64,000 bases of DNA from Chionis minor. Lineage: Eukaryota; Chordata; Aves; Charadriiformes; Chionididae. The notes below the pieces were generated by a model, which was given only the letters and a program-made list of their open reading frames with translations, did no database searches and was not told the origin of the DNA. Numbering within the stretch: the first letter of the stretch is position 1; every line of letters starts with the position of its first letter. The stretch covers positions 231,218-295,217 of the forward strand of contig VZSF01001888.1 in NCBI GenBank assembly GCA_013398295.1, read 5' to 3'. A program made the translations under genes and the position numbers. This document shows, piece after piece, positions 38,901 to 50,656 of the stretch.

Positions 38901-41382
38901 TTCAGAAGCTTTTTCACAGAAAATACCAACAGTATTGTTTTCAAAAAGAAAATCAAAAACGCCATTATAGGAATGGAAAAGAGCTTCATGCTCTGTCCGA
39001 CAGGTGTAAATCATACATTCTCCAGACGTGTCTCTGGGCCACCAGGTTGCCAGCAAGTGGCACGTGAAACAGAACAGGAGTTAATAAACTGCATGGCTTA
39101 TCGGCTTAGGAGCCCAGCTTGGGTTAGTGCCCTGCTGTGGCCACAGGCAGGCAGCTGGAAAGGTTGGAGGGAGAGCCCAGCAAAGCAAGAGGAGCCAGCA
39201 GCAAGGCTTCTGCTCTTGTGGAAACTGCAGTAGAAAGGAGCTACTGGTGAAACATGTGGTGGGATGTACTGTCTTCATCGGGGCAACAATGACTGGGCTA
39301 TACAGGAGACCCTTTCTCTCTGCTTCTTGTGAGATGGCGAGTGCTGCAAAGTCAAAACTCACTTTTTGCCCCCGTTACCCAAACGCAGTGATCCACTGGC
39401 CAGCCTTAGTCCAACCAGCCAGTGAAAACATGACCAGTGTAACGTTCTGGCCATAGCATAAATGGTACCCAACTTGTAATTCCATGTTCTAGCAATAGGA
39501 AATACATAGAAAATCAAAATATGCTTTAGGTAAATACACTGAACATTTAGAGGAAGAGCAAAAGAAGAATTCAAGGTTGTTCCCCTTCATCTCCCAAGAT
39601 ACTCTTTAGAGATCTAAAGACAGATTCACACAAGGATGTCACATGTGACATCAAGGACTGCAGCATGCTCCTAATCAATCCAGGTGGCAACGTTAATTTC
39701 TGGAGAAATCAAAAGGCAGATGGACTTCATGTTATGCTATACCTCTAGCAAATTAAGTTGCTAATGGTTACAATAAAAGTATTAAATCCATGAGAAAGGA
39801 AGGTGTTGTTATTAACTATATTGCACTGTGATGCTCCTGAGTTTCAAAAAGGTCACTTATGAGTTAAGACTTCCCCAGAATGGCAGATGAAGAAGCGCTC
39901 CAAGTAAGAGTAAAAAGCATCAGCAAGCAAAGAGAGAGACAATGAAGGATTAAAGGGAGGTTGTGGATAACATTCATTCATTCATTTTAGTGGATTGTTA
40001 AGGTTTCAATGAAAGGATGGAATTGAAACTCGTAAATCAGTCAATGGACTCTATCCAACAATACATCTAATGGAGGCTTCCTTCAAGAAAAGGCCATGCT
40101 TTCCATGTAATTTAAAGCACAAGGCATTAATAATGACTTGAGCACAGTGGGCAGGAAAAATGAGTTTGACAAAGCTTGGGTCAGAGGTTCCAACAACTAT
40201 TTAATAGTTAACTTCTGTATTCCTGACAAACAGGATATCAACTTCCTCTTAAAAGTCTTAGCTCCGGTATTTAATTTTCAGTATTTCTCACAAGAAGATG
40301 AAAAAAGGAAGAAGAAAATCAAACCAAAAATGCGTGAAACTAGTAACCCTATCTGGCTGCATTCACCGTGGGAGTCAATGCAGACCAACACAGAGGTATT
40401 ATTAGCTAGCCACATGAATGAGGTTAATGAATCAGCTCATTTATCATTACACTCTTCTAGCCTCTGGTTCACCTAAAATATTGTTTTCCAGGATGAATCA
40501 CTCAACCTAAAGTATCGCTTCATAGTACTCGGATCACAATTCTACACTGCAGCAAAGGCTGATTCTTAACCAACAAACCCACCCTAGCTAACTGATACAG
40601 TCACTACACCAAATAAAGCAATAAAGGCATTATAACACATAAAAATAATTAAGAAAAAAAATTAAAATAAAGACACTCTAGATATTTACACTTTATCTCA
40701 AATATCATACTTAGTTGGACCTGATCTCTTGCTACATTCATCTGCTGTACACTGCAAAACTTCTTTGGAGTCCCTGAAATGTTATCTGGTAGCACAGGAC
40801 TGATACAGTAAGGAGACCGGTTGTGAAACCTCATATGAGGTACCTGACCAGAAGTTAAATAAAACTAGAAGAGAATAAGAACCCTAAAATACATATCTAA
40901 CAGCTTTTCTTGAACTGCCAGTGAAATCTACAGCCTCAGCATCGCTATCGCTGAATTGTGCCATGGAGCCAAATGTACACTGAAAGAAAGCATGCCGGCA
41001 TGAATTATTCATAGTTGACGTGGTGTCCTAATATAATCTGTAACCTTTACACTGCCTAAAGATTTGGAATAGTGTAGGAATTTAAAGAACAAATATTTCT
41101 TCTTTGAGCAGAGGGTGGACATAAACTCAGGACAGAGTAATAACTAGTCAGATATACAAGGAGAAAGTCATTACTACTGAAAAGTAAGAGCAGTAATAGT
41201 AGTATGAAAGACAGAAGAGAAAGCCCGTGATGCAGAATTGCAGAAGGATCAGATTAGGAAGGGAAATGACAACTCAAATTTACATTCATTCAAAACACAG
41301 TCTTCTCAAGATGTTAAAAATTAGAAGTATATGAACAGAAAAAAATGTTATTCAAGCCAATGAATCATTTTGAAAGGTTCTT

Positions 41383-41385
<3 letters not shown>
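35915..41385. other. Single-copy non-coding DNA, no gene recognised
   Basis: A tandem 18-bp word is at 37188-37223. 38,990-39,460 is more GC-rich and has overlapping frames of 80-109 codons on both strands without recognisable motifs. A 12-bp perfect palindrome is at 40991-41002. No transposable element or exon is recognised. Confidence 0.55.
37188..37223. repeat. 18-bp tandem duplication
   Basis: 'aattccaccagccatatt' (37188-37205) is followed directly by 'aattccactagctatatt' (37206-37223), with two differences. Confidence 0.85.
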
Positions 41386-41420
<35 letters not shown>

Positions 41421-41462
41421 TTCCCCCCCTTTTTTTTTTAAANAAAAAAAAAAAAAAAAAAA
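41386..41462. repeat. Homopolymer blocks around an assembly gap (N at 41443)
   Basis: Runs of 31 A, 6 T, 7 C, 10 T and 3 A, then N, then about 19 A. Pure successive blocks of single bases against a gap character are typical of unreliable contig tips. The real sequence is probably a poly-A or poly-T tract of unknown length. Confidence 0.85.
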
Positions 41463-42344
41463 GAAAGATTCCTATCACCACCTTTGTTCTGATAGAAACA
41501 GTCAACAAGACACATACTTACTAGTTTGACTGACAGTTCTGAACTGGACATGCAGCTTCAGTGCATCACAAACATGAGCTCTCTCGATTACACAGGGCTG
41601 AACGTGTGAAAGATTAATGTTCTGATGTAAAGTAAAAAAAAAACCCACCCCAAAACCCAAACAAAGCATAAAAAAACCATCTATATCTTCTGTAGGTCAC
41701 CTCAAAACCTACTTAATCAGATGTTTGCTCATCTGTGTTCTGCTTTATGATTCGTATTACTCTTTGAAGGCTTCAAGACAAAAGCATTAACCCTTTCCTT
41801 CAAAAAAAGTTTCAAAACTTTAAAGTTGTGAATACACACACTATTCCATGGTGCAAAAATATTCACTGTTCTTGAATTTACAATAATTTCTTCTCCCAAA
41901 TCTATGAAGGAACAAAAGAAAGAGTTTATAGATAATAAGTTAAATAAGTATGTGAGTTTAGGTGTTAATTTTATTCCCATATGATTATTTTACCAGATAG
42001 AATAATTTAATCATTCTCGTTGCCTAAAATGAAAATTAAGTGTGAAAACGACAAATGAGAACCGACATGAATTTGATGGAATAATGACGATTGAGCAATA
42101 ACTTTCTGAAGACAATTTACTATCTTAAAAGATTGTGCTGAATATATTTGGAGATAAAGCTCTGCAATATAACTGTAGAACTAAGAACTGAAACGTTGCC
42201 TTTCTTCATTAATTCCCCCATGCAGTTTTATTTCATTGGTTTCTTAAATTGCTTTTAATATTTATCTAGGTTCTGGCACACTACTTATAATCATGTAATC
42301 CAAGCCACTCCCCCTAAAAATAAATCAATTTAAATAAAAATAAA
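41463..42344. other. Non-coding stretch, nothing recognised
   Basis: AT-rich sequence with short A runs. No repeat family, exon or RNA gene is visible. Confidence 0.6.
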
Positions 42345-42540
42345 GGGTTGGCAAAGAACTTTAAGAGCATCGAGTCCAAATGATAACCTAACACTGCCAA
42401 GTCCACCACTAAACCATGTCCCTAAGTGCCACATCTACATGTCTTTTAAATACTTCCAGGGATAGTGACTCAACCACTTCCCTGGGCAGCCTGTTCCCCA
42501 GTGCTTGATAACCCTTTTGGTGAAGAAAATGTTGATTTCT
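42345..42540 (-). mobile_element. CR1 LINE fragment
   Basis: Reverse complement of CR1: 'actttaagagcatcgagtcc', 'ccactaaaccatgtccctaa', 'gtgactcaaccacttccctg' and 'ggcagcctgttccccagtgc' appear in the expected order, running from the 3' untranslated region into the ORF2 end (NRLPREVV region). The octamer tail is missing or decayed. Its 'aaccatgtccctaagtgcc' wording matches the same CR1 group as the copy at 31.7 kb. Confidence 0.92.
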
Positions 42541-44947
42541 ATTTTATTGCTAAAAAACTAAGACATGATGCTCATACAAAAAGCAACCTATGGCAAAAGT
42601 AGACCTCAGACCAATCACATCTGCCAGAATTCAGGGTCTGAAGCATGAAAAATGCTCTGGTTATTTATGAGATATCCCTGGTGCACCCTCCATCCACTAA
42701 AGAAGCAGCAGCACTGCCACTATCATAATTCACTCCTAAAGAGTTCTAAAGATGAAACATGTAATGCAACGGAATCATAAAGAACTTCACTACAAGTGGG
42801 AAGATTCAGTGTTCAGAACAGTTAATGCTAATTAGCATCGTCAATGACCTTCATTCAGTGGATCCTGGAATGGCTTACTGAAGGGCCTCACTTGGTTGAA
42901 ATACACATATTAGCTGTTTGGTCTACAATGTGCCTTCCCTTTAAGTGAAACCAGCTCAGAAGGGGGAAGAAAAAGCTTGTAATTTAAGATGTCCATTGAA
43001 TTTGTTAATACTCACAGGTTTCAGAGGAGACACACTAGATCCCAAACCAGAGTAGGATTTGCACAAGAACAGGTAGTACCTGTTGGGTTCATCATTCAAA
43101 ATCATAGCATGCTCTTCATGTCACCTGAAAGCTTGCAATTGTTGCCATAAATGCTGAAGACCCAGAGCCCGAATTTACTCTTGAACCTGAACGTGGAACT
43201 CCTTGCCTATGTAGGATCATCCCAGCAGAGAGATCAACTATATATTTTTTTCCTGCCAGCACTTCAGTTATTGAAATGTTTTTCTAGGTTTAGGATGGAG
43301 AAGTGGAGAATCATTTCACAAGCAGGGAGATTTCGGAAACTCTCCGAGGAAACAACAAATGACTGCATAGAGGTCACATCTTATAATCTATAGACATAGG
43401 GATAAAAAACAGGTGAGCCACATAAACTCTGACTTTACTGTTGAAAATTCTATTTTTATTCTAGCATTACATATTGATGCTCAAAGAGAGCTCTCTCAGA
43501 ACTGAGGAGGGAAATTGGCCAAGAACAGTTCGCTGATTTAATAGCTTACAGAAACCACTTCCATGAAAATCTAATGGGTTGCTAAAGTGCCACTGTAGAG
43601 GGAAGTGTCTGCCTCCCAAAGGTCTTCCTGGGTCTGTTTCTGCAGAATCAATCTGTGGAGCATGTTTTCATACCAGGTGAGACCCCAGTTTTATTGCTTA
43701 CTTTTATTTATGCCCAGCTTTTTACAAAAGCTCGCCAGAGTGAGTCCTGGTCTCAGTCCATGACAGATGAAGAGGTTTTATATCTAAAGCCTTTCAAAAA
43801 CTGACCATGTGCACTGAAACCCTGCAACACACTCACACAAACGCACACGTGCATGCACACACCTCAGTAGATTAATGACTTGCTCAAAATTCAAGCCTAC
43901 TGACAACTCCTATGGCAAAAGGGAAGAAGGAAAAAATCACCACCAAAATGACAAATCTCTCTGTCACTCCCTGTTTTAAGAAAAATCAGAGTTTTGCATC
44001 ACTCTCCTTACCTCTATTTAGTCACACTGATCACACATAATGTGAGTTTACTCCCAGAAATTATTTCATTGAGGAAGTCAGAGTAGCTGATCAACATTTA
44101 AGGGAAAAGATTAACAACCTGAAGAGGAACCGTTCCAAATGACCAATCTCATCTTCCTTTGCACACTTCTGCTCACATAATTAATAATCTTTTATAAAAC
44201 ATGATAAGGCTACTCCATGGCGTTTGGGTATTATCAGATTACCATGCCCCCAAGAGCATTTCATAGCCAAGGCAGTCTGGTCTTTTTTGCATAATTTGAA
44301 TGGCATATCCACGTGCTAATAAGAAAAGATATGAATTTGAAGGTCTCCATTTATTTCTACACAACTAAAGAGCTATTTACAAAGCATACACGAAGCCTGA
44401 CTCAGACTACAATATCAAACATTTACCATTCTCCAGTTACTAGTCATTTGACCTCCTAAGACAACTGCAAGCACATCAGAAACCTTTTCACACTCCTGAA
44501 AGAAAAAAAAAAATTAAAAAAAAAAAGGAAAGAAAAATCGCAGACCTTTTCAGACTTGGCACTTGGCATACTCAGACACTGGAGGTGCTGGTCTGCGCAC
44601 ACTACCCTGCGGAGCACCCATAAAGAAGGCCCACAGGCCTCCCTTGGCAAAAATCAGCCTGAATTCAGTACAAAGACTTGACTCTTTTGGTCTGTATATG
44701 AAAAAAAATGTAGGCAGTTGTAAATAAACCATTCTAATGTTTGTTTCTGAGTGAAACTAGCAGTATTTCTATAACATTTTTATTCGTAAAGCTAATTGAA
44801 AAATTTAAAAGCCAAAATGCTGCATCAGCACAATCTTCACTTCAGGTTAAACTAAATATCGTGGCAGGTGTTTTATTTTCCTTTTGTGGATTTTCATTTT
44901 CTGAACAAAATCATTTTGTGTGATTTTTTCTTATTCTTCCGATTTAT
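42541..44947. other. Single-copy non-coding DNA, no gene recognised
   Basis: A short CA-rich stretch lies at about 43,828-43,862. 42,805-42,940 has an unbroken, non-repetitive texture ('gttaatgctaattagcatcg') that could be conserved sequence, but nothing further can be said. No exon or transposable element is recognised. Confidence 0.55.
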
Positions 44948-44973
44948 GCAGTCAATAAAATAAAATTGACTGC
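44948..44973. repeat. Perfect 9-bp stem hairpin with AATAAA in the loop region
   Basis: 'gcagtcaat' (44948-44956) is the reverse complement of 'attgactgc' (44965-44973), with loop 'aaaataaa'. The loop contains the hexamer AATAAA. No transcript context is known. Confidence 0.8.
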
Positions 44974-45205
44974 CTGCATCACTCTACCTACATAGTTGTC
45001 TATATAGTTGCTAATGTAAATTGTTAATCAGGACCTCAGGCAGGGTAATTATGCACAAATCTGAACACACACAAGTAGGAGAAAGTGGAATACTCTCCAA
45101 ATGCTGCTGGGCAGTGAATTAAGGTGAATCAGTGGTCCTCTCTCTAACAGTATGCCCTCCACCCAAAACCTCCTGCAACACCTGTTTAAATGTTCCTGTT
45201 GCTTT

Positions 45206-45253
45206 GTCTTCTCAGCCCATCGTCTTCTCAGTCCATGGTCTTCTCAGTTGAGC
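45206..45253. repeat. 16-bp tandem repeat, three copies
   Basis: 'gtcttctcag' followed by a variable 6-bp end recurs at 45206, 45222 and 45238. Confidence 0.85.
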
Positions 45254-45589
45254 TGTTTCTGTCTCTTTATGTGGCTTTCTACTGGTATTCACTGCCATCA
45301 GTGTGAACAGAATGAACTCAAAGAATCAAACTCTTGAAAGGTTTCACTCTTTACCTATTGGACAATCAGATGCCACAGACAGTCATATGGACAACTGCAG
45401 CACCTCACTGCAAACGTCCATTTCTCCCTCATAAGCATAAGACTGGAAAAACTGACTCAGAAAAAGAGACCTATTTTGGGACATTTAGTTTTAGGAGAAA
45501 TGCAGCTTCAGTTAGCCCTGCGAAAGTGTAGTCACATAGGAAATAGAGCTCCCAGGAGGAAATGGTGTAAGTTCATTATCATCTCTTGA

Positions 45590-45740
45590 CATGTCGACAG
45601 AACACCTTATCATTTTGATATTTAAGGAGCATATTCATTTGCATCATAATTTGGCATGTTTATTCCACTGCTAATGTAATTTGGCTCTGATGCAGCAGCT
45701 CCCTGTGTTTTTCAATGTTTTTCTGTTTATATCACCCAAT
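45590..45740. other. Candidate conserved non-coding element
   Basis: AT-rich, non-repetitive sequence with the POU-factor octamer ATTTGCAT at 45637-45644 and several TAAT cores ('cataatttgg', 'gctaatgtaatttgg'). The texture resembles vertebrate enhancers. This is an inference from motif content and needs alignment to another amniote. Confidence 0.2.
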
Positions 45741-48700
45741 AATTTTCTGCTGAATGCATGGATCCCTAGATAACAAAATAAAATGTTCTACTGGTGGGAT
45801 GATATTGTTAATTACCTTTTGCAGATCCCTCAGGAGTAGTCCACTGATGCCTGGAGGTCTGTAAGATCCTATCCGAAAACTACTGTGATCCATGTAACAA
45901 TTATTATTTATGTTCCCACAGAAATGTTACTTAAGTCTTTGCAGGACAAATTGAAACACTTCATTTACCAGGGGGCTGTCATCCTCTTAAACTGAGGGTA
46001 ATTCAATCCATTTAATAACTGAATGGCCCTCTGAAAGATCCGAGCTCTCTACAATGACCAACAGACGAGCTTCAGGCAACTGCTCAAGTGCTTAAAGAAG
46101 AGAACTGCATGATATTTAAAATGGTTGGCAGAACGGGCTTCCCATCCTAAGTGGCATATCTCATTGATGCTAAAACAAGCCTTATTGTGATAGATGTTGG
46201 TCACAAAATAGTATTTCAGTGCAGTGGTTGCTTCAAAGCTTAGGTACATTGGTTCAGGTTGGGTTATCGAAAGGGCAAGACTGAGATCCTCAAAGGTATT
46301 TATGTGAAGGCTCACAGAAAACTTTGTGGGTGTTTGGTGCCTTTGAGTCCTGTATGCATGTTTTTTTAGGTCACTCTAAATAGTCAAAGATCTGCCTTTC
46401 TCACATGGGTTATGTTCAACATCAAAACACGTAGTGTATTTTGTATCAGAAGGTTCAAAATTAATCAAGAATATTGATGGTTGTACATCAGTCCTTAGAA
46501 AACTGGCTTCTTGACTGCCCGAGGCACATCCTTTGTGAAAACACTGCTAGGAACTCCGCTTTTACCTGGGAGGAGCACAGAGCACAAGCAAGGGTATGAA
46601 AGGCTATCGGCATCCCAAGTCTCAAACTATTCATGCTTACAGTCTTTAGTTTGGATTGTTTGGGTTTCTTAAATTTTTTTTAGACTATTAGTTTTGTTTT
46701 TTAAAAAATGGAGCAAAGCACTTTCTTTTTCTAAATGTTTTTCTCATCCTAATTCCCTCAGATGCTGAGCACCAATACATAGCAGGAAATGGATGCTGAG
46801 CAGTACAAAGCAAAGACTCTGGAGAGGAGATTGGGGTGCGCACATGCTGAGGTTCGAACCAATAGTTATCAGTAAGTCTCCTTTATATATATGTATTTTG
46901 GTTAGACATTTAATTGCAAATATTGTTTGGAAGGAGAAAGTGCACTCCCTTATACTGCAGCAAGGCAAACCTTGCCCAGTGTTTGTCAGCTCAGTAAGTA
47001 TTTTCTTGTGGAACTAACAGTATGTGCCTTGGAGTGCTAATGTGCTCTCTCAATTGTTTTTCTTCCTACTAGCTCTATTGACAGTAAGATTTGTGTAGTA
47101 CTGCCGTACCCCAAAGGTCATTATTCAAAACATTTTTACACAGCCCTTACTTTCAAAAATAGAAAGTTATCTCAACTAATATATGCTGACACAGCTTCTT
47201 CACGGGCTACTGTGCCACAAATAAAAAGGCAATTAAAATGTTAAACAATGAATAAATAATGGATGGAATCTTTTGCTGCAATTATTTTTCGTCTATATAT
47301 AATCTAAGTATTTGCAATGAAAACAAGCATCACAACAGGATCACGTAAGCACTTCTCACATATGAACCCCTTGGCTTCCTGAAGAACTAATTGCCAGAAA
47401 TAATGCAAACAGAAATGTAGATTCTTAACTTCAATATTTGTACAAATATTGCATTATTCAAACAGAAACTGGATTGGTAATTTTTGTAAGTTGTTGTTCT
47501 AGATTTCTTGCATTCCTATGAATTTGACAGGAATTTGGGCTGGGAAAGGCTTAAAGGATTAGGAAGACAGTTATGGAGAGGCAGTATCTTCATCTTCATT
47601 GAGATGGCTAGCAAGGTGTTGTTTCCCTATAGTAAAGATGACACTTTCAGTGACCAAAGAAACTGCAGTACATTAAACTATAAAAGAGCTGTGAAAAGTT
47701 GAGTCTTCTTTATGTCCAGGTACAATACAAGGGAAAGATGTCAGACCCAGATTCTGACTAAATAAATAGCATAGCAAGATAAAATTGCCACCACTGCACC
47801 TGTGAAGACATGCATAACTAGAGTCGGGTTGCTGCCCCAAACAAAGCCTGCAGGTGAGTGTGAAATGCCTTCTTCAAGATGACGACAAAACAGGCTGGCA
47901 TGAAAGCCTGGCAGTGGAAGGAGAGAGCTAGGAGTAGATGCCCTGCTGCATAGCTTCAAGAATAAATACGAAAGGAACAATATTGAGAAAGTAGTTGCTC
48001 CGAGCAGGGTGTCTTCAGTCCCTTCTTGCAAGTCTAAAAAAGTGGGATTCACTAATGCACAGCAAGCCATCTGACAGTAAGCCTTGATCCAGCATTCTCT
48101 GTGTAGGCAAGTCTGTAGGAGTTACTGGGGAACCCTATGGATGAGCTTCCAGAGCTCACAGGCTTACTTGTGAGATTCTCCAGAAGGCTATAGGAGGAGG
48201 ACTAGTGCAGACACAAGCATACTTGTTTCCCTTTCAGTTCTCATTTACCCCTTGCTCTTTTCTGAGTTTGTCAAAGTTGCAGTATTTGTGATAAAAGCAG
48301 GAGATATTATTGGCTTAGGTGAATCGCTGTGTTCACTCTCCGTGAGTTTCTTTGCATAACCTCTTAGGAAAATTCCATGAAAGGAAGATGATCTGGTTCT
48401 TGTAGTTGCTGGGGAACACCACCAAGTCTGCAATTCACCAAGTCCAAGGCAGAGAATACCTGCCCGCCCAGGGTAGCTGAAATGTTGCTACCTGGTTATA
48501 TTGTACGACCAGTGGTGCTCATCAACTTTCATCCAAATGTACTTGAAAGAAGAAAAGAATTGCTGGTAAATCAGAAGTGGCTTTCCATACCGTACTAATC
48601 AAAGGAGGAGGAGTGAGACACACAATGTTTACAAGGAGAAGGAAAAAAATTACACTCTCTTTCAAAACAAAAAGGATCTTACTAATCTATGAGCCAATAA

Positions 48701-50483
48701 AACTCCCTGTTTGATCAGAAACTTTTCCTAGTACCAAATAACGTGTGGAACTGCAGACTTAAAATAAGCAGATCTGAAAATGTAGACCGTCTCCAGCTTT
48801 GAGGTTACTTTCTTCTGTAGTAATCAAGCATATACTTGGAACAGCAGCAGTTTCCCTGATTTCTGAAGCTGAGGGTTTGGTCTACTGGCTTCGGAAGGAA
48901 TTGATGGTGGCTGAGCAATGCTCAGCAACCTGCAAAACTGAGCCTGCAGAGAAATGTTGAAATATACACCAGTGAGGCTGATTTTTCACATTGCCAAGTA
49001 TTCTCGATCTGTAATCTTTGCAAGCGTGAGGCTGTTCTCATTCTGGTTACAGTTTTCCAACTGGCTGGAGTTCTGAAGTCAGGTTCACAGGAACAGGAGT
49101 GAGGGTTGGTCACCGAGCCACAAACGTGGCTTCCAGGAATCAAATCCCACAGCTTGAGGACAAGGTTCAAAGTGCAGTTTTTCCATGGATAATCAGCTTT
49201 AAGACCTTTTTATGAAAAGCACTTTCACTGGATCAAAGCATAGGACCCTTCCTGGTTCTAACTCATCCTCTGTTCCTAATTTCTTGACATACTGAAACCA
49301 GAAATCTGAAGCCGATTTGGCCCTGCAAAATACAGCACTTTCTAATGAGCAATAATACTTATGTTTAATCTAAAGTTACATTAAAATAGTTGAGTAAACT
49401 GCTATAGGAGGTGCATCAAGAATAACCATACACATCTAACAACAGAATCAAGTGCTTTGATGACTTTAACTTGACTCTGCATGTAAATTTTGCATAGCTT
49501 GATCATAAACAGCCATCTGTGGTCATTTCTGAGGATGGAATTCTTAAGTAACAAAACACATTGCATCCAAACCAGAACACCCCAAACAGACTGCAATTAG
49601 CTGCTGGGATTAAATGGTCACCTCATGAAAAAAGCATATAGCTTTTAGTATAGTACAGTATTTTATTTCCTTAAAGTAATTTATTCAACAAAAATGCTAT
49701 CACCTTTGTGTTAACTAACAAAACCAGTGTGGTACAAAATCAATATTTATACACTGAAACTGAAAACTAAAGGGTTTTGAGTGTGCTGAACAGCAGAATA
49801 TAGGTCCTTTTTATAAACAATCCCTACTGAAAAAATGACAGCTCTGGCACAGCTCACAGTAGGAAGGGGGAGAGGTAAGACACATTTTTTTGTTGCAGAG
49901 AAATGCAGTCTTGCTTTGAAGAATGCATGTCAGAGAGATCATCTTTTCAACTTGCTCTAACAGAGCCATTTAAAATATTTCTGTGCAGTGAGAGACCTTG
50001 TGGTGGAATATGTTAAAGCATTCAAAATGGTGAATCAAATAAGAGGAATTTCAACACTGAGCTTACCCACACAGTCGGAAACCTCAATGCTTGTGCATGT
50101 TAGCTACTACGGTGGACTCCAAAGCAAGTATAGCAGCTAAACAAAATTATGCCGAATGGCAATATCTTAGTAATGCTTTATATTTTATCCCATTGCTTAA
50201 AATTTCAAAAATCAAATATTACTTTAAAGTTTACAGATGAGATTAGGTAGAAACAGATGAGACTAGCAGACTACCATGACTCATAAAAAAAACCCAGTAA
50301 AACTGTCAGTGAGTAGTTCTACAATAAAAATCAAAACCACAGAAGGCTATAACTACATTGGGGTTTGAATAAGGAAATTGAAACCTGAATCTCTACACAG
50401 AATATACAAGTGTATTTCCATGCAATATCATTGAAGAGAAATAAATAAAGCACTCAGTGCCTGTACATGTATGTGCATTTCTC

Positions 50484-50656
50484 AATCACATAATCACAGA
50501 ATCACAGAATGTTGAGGGTTGGAAGGGACCTCTAGGGATCATCTGATCCAACCCCCCTGCCAGAGCAGGTCTGCCTACAGCAGGTTGCACAGGGTGGAGT
50601 CCACGCGGGTTTTGAATGTCTCCAGAGTCGGAGACTCCACCACCTCTCTGCTCCAC
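50484..50656 (-). mobile_element. CR1 LINE fragment with octamer-like tail
   Basis: Begins with 'aatcacataatcacagaatc' (reverse-complemented tail). It continues 'gggttggaagggacctctag', 'tcatctgatccaacccccct', 'gcaggttgcacagggtgg', 'cacgcgggttttgaatgtct' and 'agactccaccacctctctg', all classic reverse-complement CR1. The match stops abruptly near 50,656, where the expected 'ggcagcctgttcc' is missing, so the element is 5'-truncated there. It is well preserved, so relatively young. Confidence 0.95.

Larger units (their letters stand above)
44974..50483. other. Single-copy non-coding DNA, no gene recognised
   Basis: Contains a three-copy 16-bp tandem repeat and a candidate conserved element, both listed separately. 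The 109-codon minus-strand frame at 47741-48070 is hydrophobic in places but has no signal peptide logic or family resemblance. 'ggttcgaacc' near 46,852 looks like a Pol III B box, but no tRNA cloverleaf can be folded around it. Confidence 0.55.

Noticed and set aside
38973..39456. GC-richer stretch with overlapping frames on both strands as a gene or retroviral remnant
   Set aside because: No LTR, pol or gag motif, no consistent frame and no splice sites.
46848..46861. Pol III B-box-like 'ggttcgaacc' suggesting a tRNA or SINE
   Set aside because: No A box, acceptor stem or cloverleaf can be found at the required distances.
47741..48070. 109-codon minus-strand frame with hydrophobic stretches as a membrane protein
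   Set aside because: Hydrophobic segments are irregular, no family resemblance, and no promoter or splice context.
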